Origin: Saprospiraceae bacterium
GTDB lineage: Bacteria > Bacteroidota > Bacteroidia > Chitinophagales > Saprospiraceae
DNA length: 64,000 nt
Assembly (NCBI GenBank): GCA_016714025.1
Contig: JADJOB010000002.1
Coordinates: forward strand, 2,512,001 to 2,576,000
Direction: 5' to 3'
The translations under genes and the position numbers were made by a program. A model generated the notes under the pieces. It ran no database searches and was not told the DNA's origin. It saw only the letters and a program-made list of their open reading frames with translations. Shown piece after piece: positions 23,801 through 35,800 of the stretch; within the stretch, counting starts at the first letter, position 1, and every line of letters starts with the position of its first letter.

Positions 23801-26800
23801 AGATCATTGTGGTGGAACAGCAAGTGTAACATTTACAGTGACCTCAGATTGTGAAGCTCCAGTTACATGCGTTGCAACATTTACAGTAATCGATGATACT
23901 CCAATTGTATTGACCTGTCCTACGAATGTTACCGAGAATGCATGTCAATCACAAACAGACATCAATAATAAATTCAATGCATGGTTAGGCACTGCAAGTT
24001 TCACTGGCGGATGCAATGGAGTATTGACTAATAATAATAGTGGAGCCCCCGATCATTGCGGTGGAACTGCAAGTGTAACGTTTACAGTGACCTCCGATTG
24101 TGAAGCGCCTAAAACATGTGTAGCAACATTTACAGTAATCGATGATACTCCAATTGTATTGACTTGTCCGACAAACGTAAACGAAAATGCATGTCAAACA
24201 CAAGCAGATATTAATACCAAATTCAATAACTGGTTAGCAACTGCAAACTTTACAGGAGGTTGCAATGGAGTATTGACCAATAGTGGAGGTACTGCACCAG
24301 ATCATTGTGGTGGTTCTACAAGTGTAACATTTACAGTAACATCCGATTGTGAAGCACCAAAAACATGTGTAGCCACATTCACTGTTACAAATGCACCCGT
24401 TGTAGTATTGACTTGTCCGACAAATGCAACCGAAAATGCCTGTCAATCACAAACTGACATCAACAATAAATTCAATACATGGTTAGGGAATGCAGGTTTT
24501 ACAGGAGGATGCAATGGTGTATTAACAAATAATGCCGGTGCTGCCCCAGATCATTGTGGTGGAACAGCAAGTGTAACCTTTACAGTTACATCAGATTGCG
24601 AAGCACCGAAAACCTGTGTAGCAACATTTACAGTAACGAATGCACCAGCAGTGGTGTTGACATGTCCAAGCAATGTAACCGAAGCAGCTTGTCAATCGCA
24701 AGCAACAATTAATACCAAGTTTACAAATTGGTTAGCCACAGCTATGCATAGTGGTGGTTGCAATAGTGTGCGCACCAATAACAATACAGGTGCTCCACCA
24801 GCTTGTGGAGGAACAGCAAGTGTAACATTTACCGTAACATCAGATTGCGAAGCACCAAAAACATGTGTAGCAACATTTACAGTAAGCAATGCACCAGCAG
24901 TAGTTTTAACCTGTCCGACCAATGCAACAGAGAATGCATGTCAATCACAAACTGACATCAACAATAAATTCAATACATGGCTAGGGAATGCAGGTTTTAC
25001 TGGCGGATGCAATGGTGTATTAACCAATAATGCCGGTGCTGCTCCCGATCATTGTGGAGGAAGTGCAAGTGTAACATTCACCGTAACCTCAGATTGTGAA
25101 GCACCTAAAACATGCGTAGCGACATTTACTGTAACGAATGCACCTCCAGTGGTGCTGACCTGTCCAAGCAATGTAACAGAAGCTGCTTGTCAAACACAAA
25201 CACAAATCAATACCAAGTTTACGAATTGGTTGGCCACAGCTACAAATAGTGGTGGATGTAATAGTGTACGTACCAATAACAATACAGGTGCTCCCCCAGC
25301 CTGCGGTGGAACAGCGAGTGTAACATTTACAGTTACCTCAGATTGTGAAGCACCGGTAACTTGTGTTGCAACATTTACCGTACAGAGTTCACCGGTTATA
25401 TTGACCTGTGCAAACAACGTAACAGAAAATGCTTGCCAATCACAAGCTGATATCAATACTAAATTCAATAATTGGTTAGCAACTGCAAGCTTCAGTGGTG
25501 GTTGTAACGGTGTGTTGACTAATAGCGGAGGGGCTGCACCAGATCATTGTGGTGGAACAACGAATGTAACATTTACCGTTACTTCAGATTGTGAGGCTCC
25601 AAAAACTTGTGTTGCAAGTTTTTCAGTCACAGCAGCACCAGGTGTAACGATTACTTGTCCTAATAACGTAACAGAAGCAGCCTGTCAAACTCAGGCTCAA
25701 ATTGATAATAAATTTACAACATGGTTAACTACTGCAACTTTTGGTGGTGGTTGTAATGGTGTCTTAACAAATAGCGGAGGTGCTGCACCCGATCATTGTG
25801 GTGGAACTGCAAGTGTAACATTTACAGTAACCTCAGATTGTGAAGCACCAAAAACATGTGTAGCAACATTTACAGTAATCGATGATACTCCAATTGTATT
25901 AAATTGTCCAACGAATGCTACTGAAGTCGCTTGCCAAACACAAACTCAAATCAATAATAAATTTAATGCTTGGTTAGCAACGGCTAGTTTCAGTGGTGGG
26001 TGTAATGGAGTATTGACTAATAGCGGAGGTACTGCACCTGATCATTGTGGTGGATCAACTAGTGTAACATTTACAGTTACATCTGATTGTGAAACACCTA
26101 AAACATGTGTAGCGACATTTACCGTAATAGATGACGTACCAATTGTATTAACCTGCCCTACTAACGTTACTGAAGCAGACTGTCAAACTCAAAGTCAAAT
26201 TAATTCTAAGTTTAATGCATGGTTAGCTTCAGCTACTTTTACAGGGGGTTGCAATGGGGTATTGACAAATAATGCAGGAACTGCTCCGGATCACTGTGGT
26301 GGTAGCGCAAGCGTCACATTTACTGTAACATCAGATTGTGAAGCACCTAAAACTTGTGTTGCCAGCTTCACTGTTACTGCAGCAACTCCAATTACTTTAA
26401 CTTGTCCTAACAATGTTACAGAAGCAGCATGTCAAACTCAAGCTGATATCAACACGAAATTTAATAATTGGATTAACTCAGTTACAACAACAGGAGGTTG
26501 TAATCCTGTATTAACGAATAATAATATTGGTGCTCCTAACCATTGTGGTGGAGGAACAACAGTTACGTTTACAGTCACTTCAGATTGCGATGCTCCTAAA
26601 ACTTGTAGTGCTTCTTTTGTTGTTAATGATGCTCCGGTTGTAGTATTGACATGTCCAAATAGTGTAACGGAAGGTCCATGCCAAACCCAAGGACAGATTG
26701 ATACTAAATTTAATAATTGGTTAAACACAGTTAGTTTTTCAGGAGGTTGCAATGCAAGTATCAATAATAATAATACTGGTGCGCCATTAGCTTGTGGTGG

Positions 26801-29800
26801 TTCGGCCTCAGTTACTTTTACAGTAACATCAGATTGTGAACCTCAGAAAACGTGTGTAGCTACATTTACTGTAACTGCTGCGCCACCTGTAGTTTTAACT
26901 TGCCCAAACAATGTAACAGAAGCAGCTTGTCAATCTCAAACTACAATAAATAGCAAGTTCAATACTTGGATTTCAACTGCAACTGCTACCGGAGGTTGTA
27001 ATAGCGTGTTTACAAATAACAACAATGGCGCACCTCCTGCATGTGGTGGATCAACTAGTGTAACATTTACTGTAACTTCTGATTGCGAAACGACTAGAAC
27101 CTGTGTGGCAACATTTACAGTAAGCAGTTCGCCTGTAGTATTAACCTGTGCAAACAATGTAACTGAAACCGCTTGTCAATCACAGGCAGATATCAATACG
27201 AAATTTAATACCTGGCTTAACAGCACTACATTTACAGGAGGCTGTAACGGAGTGTTGACTAATAGTGGCGGTTCAGCACCTGATCATTGCGGCGGATCAA
27301 CCAGCGTGACTTTTACAGTTACCTCAGATTGCGAAGCCCCGAAAACTTGTGTTGCAACATTTGCTGTGACTGCAGCGCCAGGAGTTTCTATTACTTGTCC
27401 AAGTAATGTAACAGAAGCTGCATGTCAAACTCAAGCTCAGATTGATACTAAATTTTCTAACTGGTTAACTACTGCAACTTTCGGCGGTGGTTGTAATGGA
27501 GTATTGACCAATAGTGGTGGATCAGCTCCAAACCATTGTGGTGGTACAACGAATGTAACCTTTACGGTTACTTCAGATTGTGAAGCTCCTAAAACTTGTG
27601 TTGCTACATTTACCGTTTCAAATGCAACTGCAGTGGTTATAAATTGTCCTACCAATGTTACAGAAGCAGCTTGCCAAACACAGAGTGCCATTAATACGAA
27701 ATTTAATAATTGGTTAGCAACTGCAACTTTTAGCGGTGGTTGTAACGGTGTATTGACAAATAGTGGAGGAACAGCTCCAGATCATTGTGGTGGTTCGACA
27801 TCAGTTACATTTACCGTTACATCAGATTGCGAGGCACCTAAAACTTGTGTAGCTACATTTACTGTAAGCAATGCATCAGCAGTTGTGCTTACGTGCCCAA
27901 GCAATGTAACAGAAAATGCATGTCAAACACAAAGTCAAATTAATTCCAAATTCAATGCATGGCTAGCTACCGTCTCGACAAGTGGCGGTTGCAATCCAAT
28001 GTTTACTAATAATAATACAGGTGCACCGAATGCTTGTGGTGGTTCAACTACAGTAACATTTACAGTGACCTCTGACTGTGAAGCACCAAAGACGTGTGCA
28101 GCAAGCTTTACAGTTACCGCAGCCCCTCCTGTAGTGTTGACTTGTCCAAACAATGTTACTGAAGGTCCATGTCAGACCCAATCACAGATTAATTCCAAAT
28201 TCAATGCATGGTTGGCTACTGTGTCAACAAGCGGTGGTTGCAATCCTGTATTTACTAATAACAATACCGGTGCACCGAATGCATGTGGTGGTTCTACAAC
28301 GGTGACTTTTACAGTTACATCAGATTGTGAAGCTCCTAAAACATGTACTGCTTCATTTGCTGTAACTTCTGCACCAGCAGTGATATTGACTTGTCCAAAT
28401 AATGTGACTGAAGCTCCTTGTCAAACTCAGGCTCAAATAGATTCTAAATTTACAAGCTGGCTAGCTACCGTTTCATTTAGTGGTGGTTGCAATGCAAGTA
28501 TTGCTAATAATAATAGCGGAGCACCATTGGCCTGTGGAGGATCGAAGACTGTGACATTTACAGTTACTTCTGATTGTGAAGCACCTAAGACTTGTACTGC
28601 AACATTTACTGTTACAGCAGCACCTCCGGTTGTTTTAACTTGTCCTAACAATGTTACCGAACCGGCATGTCAAACTCAAAGTCAAATCAATACAAGCTTT
28701 ACAAATTGGTTGGCTACCGTGAGTTTCAGTGGTGGTTGCAATGCAACTATCTCTAATAATAATGTAGGTGCACCACCTGCATGTGGTGGAGTTGCAACTG
28801 TTGTATTTACTGTTACTTCAGATTGTGAAGCACCAAAATCCTGTACGGCAACGTTTACAGTTACTGCTGCAACTGCAGTTGTGTTGACCTGTGCAAACAA
28901 TGTAACTGAAAATGCATGTCAAACACAAGCTCAAATTGATTCGAAGTTTACAGCTTGGTTAAATACAACAAACTTTACGGGTGGATGTAATGGCGTTTTG
29001 AATAATAATAATGCAGGCGCTCCAAATGCATGTGGTGGATCTACCACTGTTACCTTTACAGTGACATCGGATTGTGAAGCTTCTAAAACATGCACTGCAT
29101 CATTTACTGTTCAGAGTTCACCGGTTGTTTTAACCTGTCCTAATAATGTAACTGAAAATGCATGTCAAACCCAAAGTCAAATTGATTCAAAGTTTGCAGC
29201 ATGGTTGGGAACTGTAAGTACTTCTGGCGGTTGCAATTCTTTGTTGACAAATAATAACAATGGAGCACCAAATCATTGCGGAGGAACAGCTAGTGTAACT
29301 TTTACAGTAACATCAGATTGTGAATCTCCAAAAACCTGTGTTGCTACATTTACTGTATCGAATGCTACTGCTGTTGTTTTAAATTGTCCTTCTAATGTTA
29401 CAGAAGCAGCTTGTCAAACGCAGAGTGCCATCAATACGAAATTTACTAATTGGTTAGCAACTGCAACTTTTAGCGGTGGTTGTAATGGGGTATTGACAAA
29501 CAGTGGAGGAACAGCTCCAGATCATTGTGGAGGATCAACTTCAGTTACATTTACCGTTACTTCTGATTGTGAATCACCAAGAACCTGCGTAGCCACATTT
29601 ACTGTGAGTAATGCAACATCTGTTACACTAACATGTCCGGCAAATGTTACTGAAAATGAATGTCAGACACAAGCTCAAATCAATTCTAAATTTAATGCTT
29701 GGTTAGCGACGGTTGCTACAAGTGGAGGTTGTAATCCTATATTAACAAATAATAATACAGGAGCACCTCAAGCCTGTGGTGGATCAACAACGGTAACATT

Positions 29801-32800
29801 TACGGTAACATCAGATTGTGAAGCACCAAAAACATGTAGTGCTTCATTTACCGTAACTGCTGCGTCTCCAGTAGTGTTGACTTGTCCAAATAACGTAACA
29901 GAAGGTTCTTGTCAAACCCAATCACAAATTAATTCCAAATTCAATGCTTGGTTGGCAACGGTGTCAACAAGTGGTGGATGTAATCCTGTATTTACTAATA
30001 ACAATACAGGGGCACCAAGCGCATGTGGTGGCTCTACAACAGTTACATTTACTGTTACTTCAGATTGTGAAGCACCAAAATCATGTACTGCTTCATTTGC
30101 TGTAACTTCAGCACCAGCAGTAGTCTTGACGTGTCCAAATAATGTGACTGAAGCAGCTTGTCAAACACAAGCTCAAATTGATTCTAAATTTACAAGCTGG
30201 CTAGCTACCGTTTCATTTAGTGGTGGTTGCAATGCTAGCATTGCAAATAATAATACCGGAGCGCCATTGGCATGTGGTGGATCAAAGACTGTGACATTTA
30301 CGGTAACTTCTGATTGTGAAGCTCCTAAAACTTGTACTGCAACGTTTGCAGTTACTGCAGCTCCCGTAGTTGTATTAACTTGTCCAAATAATGTAACTGA
30401 AGCTGCTTGTCAGTCACAAAGTCAGATAGATACTAAATTCACAAATTGGTTAGCAACTGTTAGTTTCAGTGGTGGTTGTAATGCCAGTATTTCAAACAAT
30501 AATACTGGTGCACCTCTTGCATGTGGTGGCTCTAAAACAGTCACGTTTACAGTTACCTCAGATTGTGAAGCTCCGAAAACTTGTACTGCAACGTTTACGG
30601 TAAATGCTTCGACATCTGTGGTATTGACTTGTGCAAATAATGTAACGGAAAATGCATGTCAAACACAAGCTCAAATTGATTCGAAGTTTACAACTTGGTT
30701 AAATACAACAAACTTTACGGGTGGATGTAATGGTGTTTTAACAAATACCAATACAGGTGCTCCAAATGCATGTGGTGGTTCAACCACTGTTACTTTCACA
30801 GTGACTTCAGATTGCGAAGCTCCTAAAACTTGCACGGCATCGTTTACTGTTCAGAGTTCACCGGTTGTATTAACTTGTCCAAATAATGTAACTGAAAATG
30901 CATGTCAAACACAAAGTCAAATTGATTCGAAGTTTAATGCATGGTTGTCAACTGTTACAACTTCTGGTGGATGTAATTCAGTTTTAACTAACAACAATAC
31001 CGGTGCTCCGAATAAATGTGGAGGAACTGCTACGGTCACCTTTACGGTTACTTCATCTTGCGAAGCACCTAAAACATGTACAGCAACATTCACCGTATCC
31101 AATGCACCAGCAGTTGTATTGAATTGTCCAAATAACGTGACAGAAGCTGCTTGCCAGACTCAATCACAAATAAATACGAAATTCAATAATTGGCTGGCAA
31201 CTGTAACCACTTCAGGTGGTTGCAATCCTGTATTAACTAATAATAATACGGGTGCTCCTCTTGCATGCGGGGGTACAACTTCCGTTACGTTTTCCGTAAC
31301 TTCTGATTGTGAAACAACTAAAACATGTGTTGCAAGCTTTACTGTAACTGCAGCTCCTTCGGTTGTTTTGACTTGTCCTAACAATGTTACAGAAGCATCT
31401 TGCCAGACTCAAGCTCAAATCGATACCAAATTCAATAATTGGTTAGCGACCGTTTCTACTTCTGGAGGTTGCAATCCTGTTTTCACCAATAACAACACAG
31501 GTGCTCCAAATCATTGTGGTGGATCTACAACGGTGACTTTTACAGTTACATCAGATTGTGAAGCTCCTAAAACTTGTACGGCTTCATTTACCGTATCGAC
31601 TGCTCCAACAGTAATTTTGACTTGTCCATCAAATGTCACCGAAACAAATTGTCAAACTCAGGCTACTATTAATTCAAAGTTCAACGCATGGTTGGCAACC
31701 GTTTCAACAAGTGGTGGATGTAATCCTGTATTTTCAAATAACAATACAGGTGCACCGAATGCATGTGGTGGATCTACAACGGTAACTTTTACTGTTACCT
31801 CAGATTGTGAAGCTCCAAAAACTTGTACTGCAAGCTTTACTGTGACAGCAGCTCCAACAGTTGTTTTAACTTGTCCAAATAATTTAACCGAAGCAGCCTG
31901 TCAAACACAGGCACAGATAGATGGTAAGTTTGCAAATTGGTTAAACACTGTTTCATTTAGTGGCGGATGCAATGCAAGTATTTCTAACAATAATAATGGA
32001 GCGCCTCCTGCTTGTGGTGGAAGTAAAACGGTAACTTTTACAGTGACCTCTGATTGTGAAGCACCAAAAACTTGTACGGCAACATTTACTGTTACAGCTG
32101 CACCTGCGGTTGTTTTAACTTGCCCTAACAATGTTACCGAACCGGCTTGTCAAACTCAAAGTCAAATCAATACAAGTTTTACAAATTGGTTGGCTACCGT
32201 AAGTTTTAGTGGCGGATGTAATGCCAGCATTGCAAATAACAATACAGGTGCACCGAATGCATGTGGTGGTTCAACCACTGTAACATTTACTGTAACTTCA
32301 GATTGTGAGGCTCCAAAAACTTGTAGCGCCACTTTTACAGTTACAAATGCTTCTGCTGTTGTGTTAAATTGTGCTTCTAATGCTACTGAAGCTGCATGTC
32401 AAACACAAGCACAAATAGATTCTAAATTTAATGCATGGTTGGCAACTGCATCAAGTTCAGGTGGATGCAATAGATCGCTTTCTAATAACAGTACCGGAGC
32501 GCCTAATGCTTGCGGTGGATCAACAACAGTAACCTTTACAGTTACTTCAGATTGTGAAGCTCCGAAATCTTGTACTGCGAGTTTCACGGTATTAAGTTCA
32601 CCTGTTGTGCTGAATTGTCCTAGCAATGTAACAGAAGCTGCTTGTCAAACACAAGCAAGTATCAATACTAAATTTAATAACTGGTTGAATACAGTGAATT
32701 TCAGTGGTGGATGCAATGCAAGTATTTCAAACAATAATGTGGGTGCGCCTCAGGCATGCGGAGGTAGTACTACTGTGACTTTTACAGTAACTTCAACATG

Positions 32801-35800
32801 CGAAAATCCTAAATCATGCACTGCAACATTTACTGTAACTGCGGCACCGGCAGTAGTCTTAACTTGCCCAAATAATGTTACTGAAGCTGCTTGTCAGACC
32901 CAATCACAGATCAATACTAAATTTAGTAATTGGTTAGCAACGGTATCAACTTCAGGTGGATGCAATCCTGTTTTGACAAACAACAATACAGGTGCTCCAC
33001 AAGCATGCGGAGGATCTACAACTGTAACATTTACAGTAACGTCAGATTGCGAATCTGCTAAAACATGTTCTGCTGTTTTTACAGTAACCAATGCCCCTCA
33101 GGTTATATTAACCTGTCCTGACAATCAAACTGAAGCCGCTTGTCAAACTACTGCCCAAATAAATCAAAAGTTTGCTGCATGGTTGGCAACAGCATCTGTA
33201 GCAGGTGGTTGCAATAGTGTGCTTTCAAACAATAATAATGGGGCACCAAATGCTTGTGGTGGTTCAGTTACCGTAACATTTACCGTCACCTCTGATTGCC
33301 AAACTACCGTGACATGCTCTTCCGTATTTGCAGTTACAACCGCACCGGCAGTTTCCATGAGTTGTCCTGTCAATGTAACAGAAGCAGCTTGTCAAACACA
33401 AGCCAGCATCAATCAGAAGTTTTCAGATTGGCTAGCCACTTTAAATGTTACAGGAGGTTGCAATACCGTTGTTACAAATAATAATAATGGAGCTCCTGCG
33501 GCATGTGGTGGTTCCAAAACTGTTATTTTTACTGCCACCAGCTCATGTGAAAATCCAGTGACTTGCAGCGCCACATTTACTGTCACGGCGCCAGCTCCTT
33601 TAACAGTAACTTGTCCAATTGATTTAAACTTAAATGGTTGCAGAACACAATTTGATGTAGATACTGCTTTTGTAAATTGGCTTAACAGCATTAAAACTAC
33701 TGGAGGTTGCAATGTAACTGTTGCAAATAATAACAGCGGTGCACCAAATGTTTGTGGTGGAACCAAAACAGTTCAATTCACAGTGACAAGTAGTTGTGAA
33801 TCTCCAAAAACTTGTTCTGCCACATTTGCAGTAATTCCGTTAGCTCAACCTCAGATTACCTGTCCAAATAATATTACTATCAATTGTGATGAATCTACGC
33901 TACCAGCAAGAACCGGTAATGCAACCGGTATCGATGGTTGCGGCGATAATGGTACTATAACTTATCAGGATCAAGTCGTGCCAGGAAATTGTTCAGGCAA
34001 TTACGTAATCAATAGAACCTGGACTATAACGGATCGTTGTGGAGGTACTGATGATTGTGTTCAAACCATTACCCTGATCGATAACAAAGCGCCGACATTT
34101 ACGATGCCTAATGATATTATAATTTATAACAAGCGTACCAATGCCGGTACTGCAACCTTGGTTAATTATGATTTCAATTTTGGAAATTCTTATATTTCTT
34201 TAGCACCAAAACTGTATAGTGGAATTACTTCAATCATGTCAAATTCAGTAAATCCATTTATGCGTACGAATGGTACTCCTTCTGCCGGCTTGGCTTTTGC
34301 AAATAATCCAGTTGCTGGAAAAGCATTAACTGTTGCAAATTCCTTCTCATCAGGAGGTAATTGGCAGTTCAATATTTCAGGACGTAATCTTGCGGCCTTT
34401 ACTAATTTCAAAGTTTATGTTCAGGCATTCCGCAAAGGAACAGGCAGCGCAACCAATTTAATCATGGAAGTGAGTACCGATGCAACAAATTGGACCACCT
34501 TCAGCAACACCGCATTGACTACAGGTACCTGGGTTGAATGCACGGCTTCTGTACCTGGAATTTCATATCCGACTCAATTCTATATCAGGATTAGATATTC
34601 CGGTGGTTCAAATACAGATCCAAAAGATCTTCATATTGACAATTTCCAAATTCAGGGATATCGCGATGCGAAGCTTTGTGATTTTGATGATGTACCAGAT
34701 ATAACGGGTTATCCTACTAATATCAGCGATGCGTGTGATCAAAATCCTACTGCTACTTACAGTGATTCTGCAGCTATTGCCGATTGTGTTTCGAAAGTTT
34801 ATAGAACCTGGACCGTTACTGATGAATGTGGCAATGCTAAGGTTGGAAGCACTAAACAGGTTATTACAATTAAAGACACCTTGGGTCCTGTAATTACTTG
34901 TCCATCTGGAAGTTCTTTGTCTAGAAAAGCAGATACCACTAAATGTCATTACACGGTTATAAATAATGAATTGGATGCAACAGCAACCGATGACTGTTTT
35001 GATCCTTCAACTGTTAGAAATAATTGGAACAACAATAGTACATTATCAGGTGTGCAACTTCCTGTTGGAGTACATACTATTATTTGGACAGCTACAGATA
35101 ATTGTGGCAATACATCAACTTGTTCATTTGCAATTACAATTTTTGAAATTGAACCTCCAGTGGCACGATGCAAAGGCGATTCGATCCTATTGGATTCCAC
35201 CGGTAATTACACTATAACCGTTAATAACATCAATGCCGGTTCAACTGATAACTGCGGAATTAAATCGATGAAATTAAATCGCTACGTGTATGGGTGCGAT
35301 GACATTCCTTCAAGAAAGGTCATTTTAACTGTTACGGATTCTACAGGATTATCTGATACTTGCGAAGCAGATTTAAAAATACGGGATGGTTTAGCACCTA
35401 AATTGACTTGTAAAAACATTAGCATTGTATTACCTCCAAGTGGTACCAAAACAATTACAGCAGATAGTGTCCTTTCTTTTGCAAAGGATAATTGTGGTAT
35501 TACCAAGAAAACTGTAACTCCAAATACTTTCACATGCTCAAGCAGCAAAGTAACCACAGTGACGGTTGAAGCAAGAGATGTTACAGGAAATACGAGTACC
35601 TGTACTGCGACTGTAACGATATCCAATACTCAGGATTCTGATTGTGATGGGGTTTGGGATGTATGCGATATCTGTCCAGGAGGTGATGATAAAGTAGACA
35701 ACGACGGGGATGGAAAGCCCGACTGTAAATTCCCACCGATCTTCCCTAAAGTCAAGAGTACCTGGAAATGCGGTACCAATCCAAATCGCGTGTACATAGC

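Larger units (their letters stand above)
13215..33860 (+). repeat. Repeat array B: 83 six-cysteine units inside the giant gene
   Basis: Counting units by their first cysteine gives 83 consecutive copies between 13215 and 33860, averaging 248.7 bp. The consensus begins CPxNVTEAACQTQxxI and continues xxKFxxWL, then GGCN, a Asn-rich turn (TNNNTGAP or TNSGGxAPDHC), CGG, and two strands VTFTVTSDCEAPKTC and xATFTV. The frame is never broken. Six cysteines per unit predict three disulfides, or about 500 cysteines in this array. The helix-plus-strand pattern points to a small Ig/HYR-like domain. I recall similar repeats in other Bacteroidota surface proteins but know no established name. Confidence 0.93.

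Noticed and set aside
9923..33766. Dozens of 60-130-codon minus-strand frames spaced through the giant gene, many with the same peptide (for example VNVTLAVPPQAGGAPVLLL).
   Set aside because: They are antisense shadows of the repeats: they recur at the unit period, lack start-site signals and follow the sense codons exactly.
13215..33860. CRISPR-like regular repetition.
   Set aside because: The period is about 249 bp, the repeats are in frame and coding throughout, and there are no short direct repeats with unique spacers or cas genes.
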